Assembly: GCA_947500055.1 (NCBI GenBank)
Contig: CANMQO010000002.1
Coordinates: 434,001 to 498,000 of the forward strand
Reading direction: 5' to 3'
DNA from: an uncultured Paracoccaceae bacterium
GTDB lineage: Bacteria > Pseudomonadota > Alphaproteobacteria > Rhodobacterales > Rhodobacteraceae
DNA length: 64,000 nt
The position numbers were made by a program, and so were the translations under genes. The notes under the pieces were generated by a model. It was not told the origin of the DNA. It did no database searches and saw nothing but the letters and a program-made list of their open reading frames with translations. Shown one piece after another: positions 12,001 to 17,875 of this stretch; position 1 is the stretch's first letter, and each line of letters begins with the position of its first letter.

Positions 12001-12466
12001 GGTCATTTACGGAATCGGGATAGTTGCGGTCGGCTTCCTCCAACGCGATGACAGCTTCAAAATCAACGGCCAGCAGCGCATCGTTCAAATCGGTGCGATA
12101 TTCCTCGACAACCTGCATGCCCGCCAACCGAACACGTTCAAATATGTCGACCAAATCACCATAGCCTGTGGCCTCCTGACCGTCAGCAAGGGTGATCAGA
12201 TCCGCGATATCACCAAGACTGTCGCCCAGTTCCGTTCTGAGCAGGTTGAGCAGGCCATCGGTGTCGTCAGGGTCGAATTGCGTCTCAAAATCGCGGATCA
12301 ACGCGGTCATTGCATTGATCGTATCAATATTTCCGACACTGTCTGAAACGGTAAAATCTAATGTTGCATCGAGGAGGATACGTGGCTCGAGAACCTCAAA
12401 CACTTTGTCGAACTTGCCCAAACCAAAAAACCTCGTAAACAACTGAATCAAAAAGAAGGTATCCAA
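1..12466 (-). CDS. Giant LEPR-XLL / RTX calcium-binding surface protein (3' end beyond window)
   Basis: A single minus-strand frame is open from a stop at 12479-12481 to the left edge, at least 4,150 codons. I checked the phase near 80, 2,285, 7,247 and 10,928 and it is the same throughout. The N-terminus carries an LEPR-XLL motif (EVLEPRILLDA, about 12397-12365), known from giant surface proteins. A long beta-rich middle follows, including modules of about 150 residues that contain TPR-V/T-IPL/LDL motifs near 7340 and 7795. From about 3,600 to 1 there are many glycine/aspartate RTX-type repeats such as GGAGND, which bind calcium and mark type I secretion substrates. No ATG precedes the motif, so the start is TTG: 12466 (just after AAGGAAGG), 12451 or 12421. 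It is inferred to be an adhesin or matrix protein. No secretion genes are in the window. Confidence 0.9.
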   Translation of the reverse strand, partial: MDTFFLIQLFTRFFGLGKFDKVFEVLEPRILLDATLDFTVSDSVGNIDTINAMTALIRDFETQFDPDDTDGLLNLLRTELGDSLGDIADLITLADGQEATGYGDLVDIFERVRLAGMQVVEEYRTDLNDALLAVDFEAVIALEEADRNYPDSVNDPAITEVAEIANAELLRVNGIDVPNGASDPGLLGYLLSSDVTDQIFGADLLWTGAPVADRIDAFFDALTVEVGQMVADPATGIVTPAFTQYDFQTAASPTTIDEFKAAFNAAYDDVLAAIDTTAIETFDLQNIVDAGGETLVSFDNLLDGSGVPLNGAVVTVNLPQVNTLLDRLDLAPDLRAVLPVDFGFTANAGTFSFNIGAETVFDEAAPADPDDDTTTAQLTLSGFDLESGGTDPEAALFEFGRPVGADINHTVDFADLPETSVGFLTGTLTSIETGRFGLFEADADWSALVYDGTVTIAADPATAIASAASLTGQSVIDFVARGHALDVDAADAAYLAEIDPGQEMDMVRYNFDMDMPLSLDATTGIGFGASLTQSFAFGGLTADGSIVELADGVDVSFAITSFAGVDAAQIDAVTRLADAFYQMDLNVIEVFLGTVGDGLANVLQSSDFALGIPLTDFDMTAAFDEIAATLQQIPDLFAATPADFGFEDVVLAEGETADSSNLFVEVASELLSQTGYALTDDQIRALDGQDSLTFSFYDQDTDTSEDVAIDISGWSALNALGVIADDALTQFADLLNASLGSYGWAASAAGRALSFAVTGTDAIRNMAVAAGTTFRDLGFAQGQLISTEISGSEVTTLEVNRGVNTVTLDLFDTGVLRGMDSVRFEVFVNDDPVLVNVVQPLGGWGSDTGGDVLQSFVNAADSAMTDKGLGIAVTQDGGRMQFTLAGGAEGRFQISMDLDSLSRANSLQGVMGWVTDVVIDVLPIPAVDVQVDLETGDVLFDFAPISAEIGTSAGLSIDDTRLGDLENVDLQATLAGTLSAQMDFAAGFNIFDIQSDFAEGDDAAQAVLDNTFLTDLSMNAVLDAQATEIVAGLELGMVEIGVGVGDDGSNAANFIALNTELDISIVGQSDAAFSDRLTGSQLVTLGTENGPGTRLTDLLGRVDLQGGIAVDDDGCAVDAGGDRVDFGQFGDTATAAQVLGLLDRDNGSDRVDGQDYAMLALNFEDIDFNLGGIGSDSLNAFSTPMFVSVGDIFDPINTTHLCTDFDELTCLTLVDPNLILDAMIGLGDLIDVYAENLEQYFPVLFQDVPLLNDALLAGFDFTSGFNDALLELRDAGGFSFANINDVFANAFGEGVVTIDLVTEVEDPDNPGQMIDVCELYFDLNLSFLDDFTQDIPFNFNLIDLLGETGLQNVLLEAGGGDTGTDPANPSNETTEALGDILSGLVDARADAELVLDPELGMNLRLGLDIAALGGVTLTDADGDTELAELAGVTSVVTNGAGFNDLRIDWVDLTGNLRDSFTLDVDSLLPEADGDPATVNDIVAAIQAQFDASTVASGLAISLQTDPDSGEVTISITDPNATLRDTAGVTALFDGAVDSLTVAGGPFQALDPGEAYTPRVIPLETGVDPTLAYTFSIDIAGAGPRDIVVAAEAGRDLDGFVNALNTGLNSIDPTVPAGPDNTVEIANSDLDPSDTSGDGTPLLRLVLFRADDAGNVTLETTGFANAQDWDEFSVVVQDNDGDTDNLFDGSQTLASSAFVPLTPAEEYTPRTLDLNALSTLVPVEFTPDVVTFDAPLLGDFTEAFEIGFAFFEPDGTASDSFVLEIPADPDRITATDFAAALTQALRYDGTEPRMIDVDDVSTNEALGAIPFTRIIAGELFTIDVDDSGSVRMQTTSYLQETGLPDYGFAVSNTLTAPSLIQIDDGLAHVAAADWAALPASAAYQFAIAIGDGDPVDVSLREDHRRLTQADFVAALNGALQDVNVSRSLVSDTAVIGATVPLSQLLRFVADDDAGTFVLQSTNFAQINGYDEFAFSVVGNDISHDVTFEVIELENANIARALGLSSALDLALGRDGVIEGDVTSGPLKAKDLTASEPIVFVDTDATQISANLSLGTPEGLNMVLALGPLEVSIDEGSAFIGQSGGEGRGFIRASIEDIDGSDDQRYDLAHLYELSQSEDPDFLSLFGLEVDFETRIDLPFSGAFGLLDPAEHGFVYESTLLRTIGDPDDPNNNVVSASDLAATVQSALAALDPTATAAEQARASTIALLDNHFVGDAQALALIGLNLSAGENAALIQPIADLATFSDERPGSRDANGDLPADYFDASGSAFGPHYIDLSLPGTGLFDCAGILDLLNDPLAIINGLDMMAGTVQSFIDDFMGDVDLPLIGDNMSVGAAFFDDFVYDVLDPARAYLETPLDSTGALPTSLDLINVFLNDQLNRMFDRTDQTYIAASINEDGEPAIYGALSFNFEVFNQWLPVDLALEIPGLNLAVEAGTDINLSTMLDIDLGFGLDCNGFFVLNSVDDAEIELEFLATANNFDGGFNIGGVLDVSATAADTIGAVQNADTYARASIGLNLFGDAGLDTGAGQELDRTYGFDEDAFAQLASADAGAIALDADRFDKTVYLSQIDFGDFAEFEFNADVSIHLDLLVSFDIGGFVPEIYTDFILAARIPTATFGAGGADFTSDILITQLEFRDIHLQVDNLRAIVGQVLDPLQDILSPIESVFDTLSSTVPISYAFGAAETLLPILNIFDQIDTLNNLLSDTQGNNPAGICIGTYDFLGLSDDGVLLSNFRASDGVFIPCGVFAFDFDAQYSASASGPGLTFSLPLLSDPSHALNLLLGNFDRVSLVEADFNLLQADLSVDIAGSILSSIGIPSWASGAIRGGFYADVDVFLDAGLTVGYDMSGIVNFANSLDPERLLDGVFIDAAPGALINGSIGASIGLNAGIAGASGGINGNLQLTFTDPNNDGKLRLPEIIPLLDTAAAEFAAGRIEDALGAIFNGSIDLSAYLRIFAGINLPWPLPDLGFSTTVFDTTIFDYTLDATPVPVEIAEVINGTSVLNVGARAGNNMSSISQDGNDFVSIANDGAVTYASNGQNFGSGNFINPGAGIVIAAGEGNNTVDLSQMNNGNSASVIFAGRGNDVINLAQSGTHVVFAGDGSDTINVTGSGTYYIFAEGGADTVNATTTGGGTVYVFGGDDFGMRAHFLERFSTENLGATPVTQANIAAQFAGQNLQLGGASGVNLATFESAFTRSTQLSEDSDDERINIHGTGTTTAFTGRGDDLISVTATGTTNIYAGAGNDQINFTGAVGTTTTEAGAGDDLVTFAGGTTNTVYGWGDVSQLPEGAADHLLRKDGDDIIIGQSGRDIFYGQYGRDILGGGTGDDTLDGGFDDDLISGGVLEVRAISATTGVSATLIDLTDPMAIENLQTRLQIETSDLADGSDTLIGGAGNDLLLGGGGDDALSGGAGSDLLVGDYGQISISSNRTAETFISTGMTSTTAGTDGLDGGSGGDILVAGGAQNVLISETITDLVGDNIVFGDFGIAEGSRILETVNAFRSIASDMGTVDNITTGAGNDVIIGGERGDIVNAGTGGDFVIGDLGSFVPANGTITNDYYDNGVVVQNTSTNEGDDNITFGIDGADDLFDVALGGGGNDLITSVNGGLAVLGDYGQIQLNPASVRALLDLLPLSANASQEEIDSYNAKVALIERIVQSIETVDADGNVYSASDPRFGDDTVRTTQGGNVFTVLGGGNDIVDLADGLSYIITDDGRLTITQISDGMGSSFGLIEGQSVSTSFAGTDTVTTRGERDIILSGDLADTVNAGDGLNIVMTDNGTLTTADVPTAFPTTLQSTAGAGDGDDIYHGGADDDLVVLGGGDDTAQRGQNPDGSDDPLRVGLGEGNNYALGDSGLISITLGLDGSQAVTLLSDPVVAGNNDGVDRFEAADSDDFIVMGGGGDIADLGDGSTYLLAGSGVLTATSRADGSQEINIGTATAVPGVTDGNDTVTAGSGTDHVVLDMGDDIADLGDGAVFLLGGAGDLSVTETAGGDTTVELTSTDVVPGTPDGDDVITNGAGDEFIVLGLGSDTANLGDGTVHIIGGEGSLTFTETAGGARALDMISQEAVLTDLDGDETITAGDGDDFIILGLGNDFASTGDGDNRVVGDQGRIAASTIDGTEALSSRAPDLGGDDRVIGGAGNDVVLLSQGDDYAETRG

Positions 12467-12488
12467 ACCTTCCTTGAGTTATTACGGA

Positions 12489-12517
12489 AATATGGCGATT
12501 TTGCGTAAAGCTGTCTA
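12489..12517 (-). promoter_or_regulatory. Candidate sigma-70-type promoter of the giant RTX gene
   Basis: Reading the minus strand, TAGACA (12517-12512) and CATATT (12494-12489) are separated by exactly 17 bases. They match the -35 and -10 consensus at five and four of six positions. Transcription would begin near 12482, a few bases before the AAGGAAGG ribosome-binding sequence. The position fits the first gene after the ilvE terminator. Confidence 0.4.
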
Positions 12518-12565
12518 TATTTTGACGCGGGCGATATGAATTGCGTCAGCTCACAAGCAGAACTG

Positions 12566-12594
12566 TTGCCCGACGGCACCTGACCGCCGGGCAA
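12566..12594 (-). terminator. Hairpin after ilvE
   Basis: An 11-base stem with one mismatch (12566-12576 and 12584-12594) and a 7-base loop lies 17 bases past the ilvE stop. The T tract is weak, so it may only partly separate ilvE from the giant gene downstream. Confidence 0.5.
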
Positions 12595-12610
12595 TCCGTA
12601 GGTCAGAACC

Positions 12611-13480
12611 CTAGCTGCGGACCAGCTTTTCGTATTCTTCAGAGATGTCGCGCGTCATCGCGCCAACTTCAAAATTATAGTCACCGATCTGACCAACGGG
12701 CGTGACTTCGGCTGCCGTACCGGTCAGCCAGCACTGCTCGAACCCTTCCAGTTCGTCTGGCATGATGACCCGTTCGTGCACCTTGACCTGATGCTTTTCC
12801 AACATCCCGATCACCGTTTGACGGGTCAGCCCGTTCAGGAACGCGTCGGGTTTGGGGGTATGCACCTCTCCATCCTTGACAAAGAACATGTTGGCGCCTG
12901 TCGCCTCGGCCACGTAGCCGCGATAGTCGAACATCATGGCATCCGAACAACCTTTCGCTTCGGCGGCGTGTTTTGACATGGTGGCGATCATGTAAAGACC
13001 GGCAGCCTTGGCTTGTGATGGGGCCGTTTCCGGGCTGGGGCGTTTCCATTTCGCGATGTCAAGCTTGGCGCCCTTCATTTTGGCGTCGCCATAGTAGTTA
13101 CCCCATTCCCAGCAGGCCACTGCCATATGGACAGGGTTGCGCGCCGACGCGACGCCCATATCCTGACCAGCGCCGCGCCACGCAACGGCGCGCACATAGG
13201 CGTCGGTCAGGCCATTTGCCTCAAGTGCTGCCTGCTTGGCGGCCTCGATTTCATCAACCGTGTAGGGGATATCGAAGTCAATCAATTGACCAGAGGTGAT
13301 CAAACGTTCAGAGTGCTCCCGGGATTTGAAGATCTTGCCGTTATAGCACCGCTCGCCCTCGAAAACGGATGAGGCATAGTGCATTGCATGGGTCAGGATG
13401 TGTACATTCGCGCTGCGCCAGTCGACCAGCTGGCCATCCATCCAGATTTTTCCGTCTCTATCATCATATCCGCCAGCCAT
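12611..13480 (-). CDS. ilvE: Branched-chain amino acid aminotransferase
   Basis: A class IV, PLP-dependent aminotransferase that interconverts valine, leucine and isoleucine with their 2-oxo acids, using glutamate/2-oxoglutarate, in the cytoplasm. The 289-residue product has the family length. Recognisable parts are HAMHYASSVFEGER near residues 31-44, the probable PLP lysine K170 in MSKHAAEAKG, and the phosphate-binding stretch GYVAEATGANMFF at 188-200. An upstream in-frame start would add 12 residues. I chose 13480 because GGAGG lies 5 bases before that ATG. It diverges from petP; the 147-base gap holds a perfect palindrome. Downstream on the same strand is the giant RTX gene, beyond a hairpin. 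Confidence 0.93.
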   Translation of the reverse strand: MAGGYDDRDGKIWMDGQLVDWRSANVHILTHAMHYASSVFEGERCYNGKIFKSREHSERLITSGQLIDFDIPYTVDEIEAAKQAALEANGLTDAYVRAVAWRGAGQDMGVASARNPVHMAVACWEWGNYYGDAKMKGAKLDIAKWKRPSPETAPSQAKAAGLYMIATMSKHAAEAKGCSDAMMFDYRGYVAEATGANMFFVKDGEVHTPKPDAFLNGLTRQTVIGMLEKHQVKVHERVIMPDELEGFEQCWLTGTAAEVTPVGQIGDYNFEVGAMTRDISEEYEKLVRS

Positions 13481-13518
13481 CGCAGCCTCCATCGAATTTG
13501 CATTTGTTACGCGCATAG

Positions 13519-13548
13519 GTCCGTTTCGGACATAAAATTGCGCAATTT
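13519..13548. promoter_or_regulatory. Two palindromes in the ilvE/petP divergent region
   Basis: AAATTGCGCAATTT (13535-13548) is a perfect 14-base palindrome. Next to it is GTCCG-TTT-CGGAC (13519-13531). Both lie between the divergent ilvE and petP starts, where a dimeric regulator would bind. An Lrp/AsnC-type or MarR-type protein (PetP itself is a candidate) is possible but not shown by the sequence. Confidence 0.45.
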
Positions 13549-13627
13549 CTGCATTTCGCTAGCAGTTGATTCTTGGAATGTCAACAAAGCTGACGTATTG
13601 TGATCCAAAAGCACGAGGGAGGGCCGT

Positions 13628-14140
13628 ATGCCCGAAGGATCATCACCGCAGATGGGGCAAAGTCTGCTATTCCTAACAGACGAACAATTGCGCAAGGGTA
13701 TCGAGGCAATGTTTTTTGCCTATCGCGGCTTCACCGCCGACCCTGATCGCATTCTTGCCGAGAAATCCTATGGCCGGGCACATCACCGGGCGATCCATTT
13801 CATCCATCGCAGCCCCGGCACGACGGTCAACAACCTGCTCTCGATACTTGGTGTGACAAAACAATCGCTTAATCGTGTGTTGCGTACCCTGATCGAAGAC
13901 GGTTTGGTAGCAAGCACCGTTGGCACAAGGGACAAACGCGAACGCCATCTACACTTGACCCAAGAAGGTGCAGCGTTGGAACGTGAACTGTCGGATGCGC
14001 AGCGCGACCGAATGCGCGCGGCCTATCGGGCGGCCGGACCTGCGGCCGTCGTTGGATTTCGGCAGGTGCTTGAGGCGATGATGGATGATGAAACACGCCA
14101 CCACTACGAGGCGATGAAGGAAAAACCGAATGAGCGTTGA
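13628..14140 (+). CDS. petP: MarR-family regulator PetP
   Basis: A 170-residue winged-helix MarR-type protein. The DNA-binding domain spans about residues 50-115, with a recognition-helix region around VTKQSLNRVLRTLIEDGLV and the wing RDKRERHLHLT. The start is preceded by GAGGGAGGG. Its last 11 bases overlap the OmpR-type regulator gene, so the two are translationally coupled. This pair matches the petP-petR operon of Rhodobacter capsulatus, where it is required for cytochrome bc1 expression and growth. Here the petABC genes are not next to it; ilvE lies on the other side. The name rests on the pair and the order, since MarR proteins are otherwise hard to tell apart. Confidence 0.8.
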   Translation: MPEGSSPQMGQSLLFLTDEQLRKGIEAMFFAYRGFTADPDRILAEKSYGRAHHRAIHFIHRSPGTTVNNLLSILGVTKQSLNRVLRTLIEDGLVASTVGTRDKRERHLHLTQEGAALERELSDAQRDRMRAAYRAAGPAAVVGFRQVLEAMMDDETRHHYEAMKEKPNER

Positions 14141-14831
14141 TGATGCCCACCTGTTGATTGTTGATGATGATGAACGCATTCGCGGATTGCTACAAAAGTT
14201 CCTGATGCGCAGCGGTTTCCTCGTTAGCACGGCCAGAGACGCAGCCCATGCCCGGCGTGTTCTATCCGGGTTGGAGTTTGATCTGATTGTTCTGGATGTG
14301 ATGATGCCGGGTGAGGATGGCATGGCCCTGTGCCGTGATCTGCGCAAGACCATCACGACCCCGATCATGTTGCTGACCGCCAAGGGCGAAACCGATGACC
14401 GGATCACCGGGCTTGAGGCGGGGGCCGATGACTACCTTGCGAAACCGTTTGAGCCCAAAGAACTGCTTTTGCGTATCAACGCCATTTTGCGCCGTGTTCC
14501 ATCAGCAGAGCCTGCCGTGGTTCTGCCCAAGGTCCTGAACATGGGCCCGGTCCGCTATGATATTGAACGGGGCGAGATGTGGGAGGGCGAAAAGCTCGTC
14601 CGCCTGACCGCCACCGAAAGCCAGTTGATGCGGATCTTTTCCGGCTGCCCCGGTGAGGCCGTGACCCGTGCCCGTCTGGTCGAAGAATTAAGCCGGTCCG
14701 GTGGCCAGACCCAGGAACGGGCGGTTGATGTGCAAATCACCCGGTTACGGCGCAAGATCGAGGTGGACCCCAAACAGCCCCGCTACCTGCAAACGGTGCG
14801 GGGGGCGGGGTATATGCTGGCACCTGAGTAA
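14130..14831 (+). CDS. petR: OmpR-family response regulator PetR
   Basis: A 233-residue two-domain response regulator. The receiver domain (about 1-120) has the acidic pocket D12-D14, probable phospho-acceptor D56 in LDVMMPGEDG, T83 and K105. The winged-helix output domain (about 130-230) ends with the typical VRGAGYML. It is coupled to petP by an 11-base overlap. No histidine kinase gene is nearby, which agrees with PetR being described without an adjacent kinase. It probably activates respiratory or cytochrome genes, by analogy with Rhodobacter. The stop TAA is followed in the same frame by an open stretch with a CMGCH motif, listed separately. Confidence 0.85.
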   Translation: MSVDDAHLLIVDDDERIRGLLQKFLMRSGFLVSTARDAAHARRVLSGLEFDLIVLDVMMPGEDGMALCRDLRKTITTPIMLLTAKGETDDRITGLEAGADDYLAKPFEPKELLLRINAILRRVPSAEPAVVLPKVLNMGPVRYDIERGEMWEGEKLVRLTATESQLMRIFSGCPGEAVTRARLVEELSRSGGQTQERAVDVQITRLRRKIEVDPKQPRYLQTVRGAGYMLAPE

Positions 14832-15100
14832 AAGCGTCGGCGACGCACGACACTGATCCGTGATGTCTGCATGGGATGTCACGATTTTGCGGCAAATGGC
14901 ACCGAAGCATCCGACATCTTCGTAGTGCTGTCAGACCCCGCATCTGTGCCAGAAGAAACCACCTATCAATTCATATTCATTGCGCAAGCGGTGTCGGTCC
15001 TGATTGCCATAGCGCTGGCTTTGGTCGCAAAGGATCGACCGACCGGAGGGGACGGCGCTCAGAGCATCGAACGCCCGAACGGAATGCCTGCCAGAAATGT
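14832..15100 (+). other. Open stretch after petR with CxxCH and a hydrophobic segment
   Basis: This is the gap between the petR stop and the kinase stop. In the petR frame the + strand stays open: a basic run, the haem-type motif CMGCH near 14868-14882, then about 20 hydrophobic residues (around FIFIAQAVSVLIAIALALV) near 14967-15026. A possible ATG is at 14871 without a good ribosome-binding site. The frame continues antisense through the kinase C-terminus to 15446, so openness there is not independent evidence. It could be a decayed membrane haem-protein gene, a very small gene, or chance. Confidence 0.2.
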
Positions 15101-16459
15101 TTACCGCCAACTGCTCCGGAACATGCTCATCCGATGCCGCAGTTTGGCACGCAACCGGCTGGGCATTTTTGAAGCATCCTCCGGTTCGGAGTGGACTGGC
15201 TCGGGTGAACTTTCCCCTGCGGATTTCGGCGTTCCAAGAACAAGCGGCGCAGCCCTGGCGGGCCCCGTTGACTCAGGTTCCAGGCGCAATGGGGGCGCCT
15301 TAGGCTCAGCCCGATTCCGCACGGGTGCATCAGGCGCCAGAGATTCTTCGTTAAATTCCCGCACCCAGTCAGGGACAACGCGACGCTCTTTTGGAACCGT
15401 CGGCGCTGGCTTTTTCTCTTCTACAGGTGCCGACTTCAACACATAGTCATTTGTCTCGGAAATCAGACGGTTCAATGTTGCGCCAAGATTGTTCTTTTTC
15501 GACAGGACAAGTGGTGCCGCGCGGGCCTTTGTCGGGTCAATCATATCCGCCCATGCACGGGCCGACTGCAAACGCTCCTTCGGTAGAACGCGCATGGCGG
15601 TATCAATCGCCGCCAGAAAAGCCGAATCGTATTCCTTGAAGCGGCCAGCCAGCGGGACGCAGGGATCCTCGCTACCGCCAGCAACCTCGGCCATGCGGGT
15701 TTGGCTGTTCGGGGGCACTTCGCCTGAAATCACGTGATAGAATGTCGCGGCCAAGGCATATAGGTCACTGCATGGCGTCTGCTTGCCGCCAGCAAAGTAG
15801 AACTCCTGCGGTGAATAGCCGTCTTTCACGACCAGTACAGCGGACATTGCGCGGGTTTCCCGGCTGGCTTCTTCGCGGGCGGCGCCAAAGTCGATCAGGA
15901 CAGGGCTGCCCCATTTATCCAGCAGGATATTATCAGGCGAAATGTCACGATGCAGCAGGTCCTGCTGATGGATCAGGTCGATCGCATCCAGTAGTTTGGT
16001 CAGAATATTGACGATTTGCGCTGGGCGTAATGCGTCGCGGTCCCGCTTGATAATATCCAGCAAATCGCGACCATCGATCAGGTCCAGCGCCATATAGGCG
16101 GTATCATTATCCTCAAATACCCGATGGACGCCGATCACATTGGGATGGCGCAGCTTTGCAATGGATCGCGCCTCACGCATGAACATCTGCACGATGGACC
16201 GATACTTGTCCTGATTGGCGGTTGATCGCACCAGAACTGACTTGCCCGCGCGGTGGCAAAAGACCTCGGGAAAGCATTCCTTGATGACCACATCCCGGTC
16301 CAGATAATTATCTTTAGCCAGATAGGTGATACCAAAACCACCATTGCCCAGCTTATCGGTAATGGTGAATTCGCCATCCAATAGATGTGTTCCACCCGGC
16401 AGCGCCTCGTTGCGCTCTTCTTGGGCGGCATCGCGATCTGTCGTCTGTGGGGAGGTCAT
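15101..16459 (-). CDS. Hanks-type serine/threonine protein kinase
   Basis: A 452-residue eukaryotic-like kinase. The catalytic core is about residues 28-310: Gly-rich loop LGNGGFG at 37-43, ATP lysine K60, helix-C glutamate E96, catalytic loop HRDISPDN with D172 and N177, DFG at 190-192, and an activation-loop region followed by SPQEF. All key residues are present, so it should be active. The tail (about 345-452) is rich in Pro, Ala, Arg and Glu and ends in a basic segment. There is no transmembrane helix or sensor domain, unlike PknB, so it is probably cytoplasmic or a shortened family member. No phosphatase, FHA protein or other partner lies nearby. Its substrate is unknown. Confidence 0.88.
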   Translation of the reverse strand: MTSPQTTDRDAAQEERNEALPGGTHLLDGEFTITDKLGNGGFGITYLAKDNYLDRDVVIKECFPEVFCHRAGKSVLVRSTANQDKYRSIVQMFMREARSIAKLRHPNVIGVHRVFEDNDTAYMALDLIDGRDLLDIIKRDRDALRPAQIVNILTKLLDAIDLIHQQDLLHRDISPDNILLDKWGSPVLIDFGAAREEASRETRAMSAVLVVKDGYSPQEFYFAGGKQTPCSDLYALAATFYHVISGEVPPNSQTRMAEVAGGSEDPCVPLAGRFKEYDSAFLAAIDTAMRVLPKERLQSARAWADMIDPTKARAAPLVLSKKNNLGATLNRLISETNDYVLKSAPVEEKKPAPTVPKERRVVPDWVREFNEESLAPDAPVRNRAEPKAPPLRLEPESTGPARAAPLVLGTPKSAGESSPEPVHSEPEDASKMPSRLRAKLRHRMSMFRSSWR

Positions 16460-16722
16460 ATACTACCAAACTCCGTGCCCAATCGGCACATCCCGGGGAA
16501 ATCAAACGAGTCATTCTTGGAGCGCAAATATGTTTGCTTTGCGGCTTAGTTGCGAAAAGTTAAGGGTTTTCCGCCAGAATTGGTGGGTTGACCAACGCTT
16601 TTCATGGTTAAGATCAACTGGTCCGGGCCGTCGTTTGAATTGCAGTGTCGCATTCACACCAGAGATCGCCAAGCAAGGCTCCGGCGAATAGCCGGTGCGC
16701 GGCAATGATTCTCAGCGCGGGG

Positions 16723-17823
16723 TCAATCGGCCGAGGCCGGATCAAGCCACCCTTTCAGGTTCCTTTCAATCACGCCCGACAGGGCCGTGATATGCGCCTC
16801 ATCATCGTTGAGGCATGGAATATAAGTGAAGTGTTCGCCGCCCGCCTCTTCAAAGCTCTCCTTGATCTCTTCGTTGATCTCTTCGAGTGTTTCGATGCAA
16901 TCCGCCGAAAATGCTGGGGCGCAAACAGCGATGTTCTTGACGCCATCTTCATCCGCCAAACGGGCCACCTCTTCGACGGTGTAAGGCTTCAACCATTCTT
17001 CCGGGCCGAACCGGGACTGGAAAGTCGTCACGATCTGGGTGTCATCCCAACCCAAACGTTCTTTCAGCAGGCGCGTCGTCTTCTGGCACTGGCAATGATA
17101 GGGATCACCTTCGCGCAAATACCGCTCTGGCACACCATGGTAGGAACAGATCAGCTTTTCAGGCTTCACCTCCGCAGCGGCATAGGCCTTTTCAACCGAT
17201 TGGGCCAAGGCCTCGATATAGGTTGGTTCTTCGAAATATGGTTCAACAACACGGGCCACAGGCTGCCATTTTTCGTCCATCAAAGCACGAAAGAACTGGT
17301 CATTCGCCGTGGCAGATGTAGCGCCCGCATATTGCGGATAAAGCGGGAAAAACAGGATCTTGGTGCATCCCGCCTCAACCATTTCGCGGACCTTCGATTT
17401 GGTTGAGGGATTGCCGTAACGCATGCAAAAATCGACACGCACATCATCGCCATAACGCTTGACCATCTCTGTCCGGATGGCAGCGGTTTGCGCCTTTGTG
17501 ATGGTCATCAACGGGCTTTCATCCGCCTCTTCATTCCAGATCGACTTATAAGCTGCGCCTGATGTAAACGGGCGTTTGGTCAGGATCACCAGTTGCAGCA
17601 GCGGCTGCCAAAGCCAGGCCGAATAATCGATGACCCGCTTATCGGAGAGGAACTCGCGCAGATACCGGCGCATGGACCAATAGTCAGTGGCGTCCGGAGT
17701 ACCCAGATTTGCGACCAGAACGCCAACGCGGGCAGGTTTGATTGGCGGATGATCGGGGGCCGCATGCGCCGGGCATCTCGCCGGCCGTTCATTGCTATTG
17801 CTGTCTGCGTCAAACATTTGCAT
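16723..17823 (-). CDS. hemH: Ferrochelatase
   Basis: Inserts Fe2+ into protoporphyrin IX, the last step of protohaem synthesis, at the cytoplasmic membrane face. The 366 residues include NLGTP near 39-43, FPLYPQYAGAT at 159-169, the active-site histidine H229 in SYHGVPERY, FQSRFGPEEWLKP at 268-280 and the acidic site around E311 in CIETLEEI. Cysteines in HCQCQ and in the C-terminal CAPAFSADC region resemble those of [2Fe-2S] ferrochelatases, but a cluster cannot be confirmed from this reading. The first 30 residues are a non-conserved extension. It lies 52 bases downstream of a methyltransferase gene on the same strand and may share its transcript. Confidence 0.95.
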   Translation of the reverse strand: MQMFDADSNSNERPARCPAHAAPDHPPIKPARVGVLVANLGTPDATDYWSMRRYLREFLSDKRVIDYSAWLWQPLLQLVILTKRPFTSGAAYKSIWNEEADESPLMTITKAQTAAIRTEMVKRYGDDVRVDFCMRYGNPSTKSKVREMVEAGCTKILFFPLYPQYAGATSATANDQFFRALMDEKWQPVARVVEPYFEEPTYIEALAQSVEKAYAAAEVKPEKLICSYHGVPERYLREGDPYHCQCQKTTRLLKERLGWDDTQIVTTFQSRFGPEEWLKPYTVEEVARLADEDGVKNIAVCAPAFSADCIETLEEINEEIKESFEEAGGEHFTYIPCLNDDEAHITALSGVIERNLKGWLDPASAD

Positions 17824-17875
17824 GCCCTCTTGGATAGCGTGATTACCAGTGCAGTTAAATGGAATACGGGTCAGG

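Noticed and set aside
168..12446. Many plus-strand open frames of 60-250 codons opposite the giant gene
   Set aside because: They are antisense shadows of a Gly/Asp-rich minus-strand frame; none has a ribosome-binding site or recognisable protein features.
14834..14846. GCGTCGGCGACGC after petR as a third copy of the phased array
   Set aside because: It contains a single GTCGG with no 11-base repetition; it is a short palindrome next to the petR stop only.
16511..16705. 64-codon minus-strand frame between the kinase and hemH
   Set aside because: No ribosome-binding site or family resemblance; treated as intergenic.
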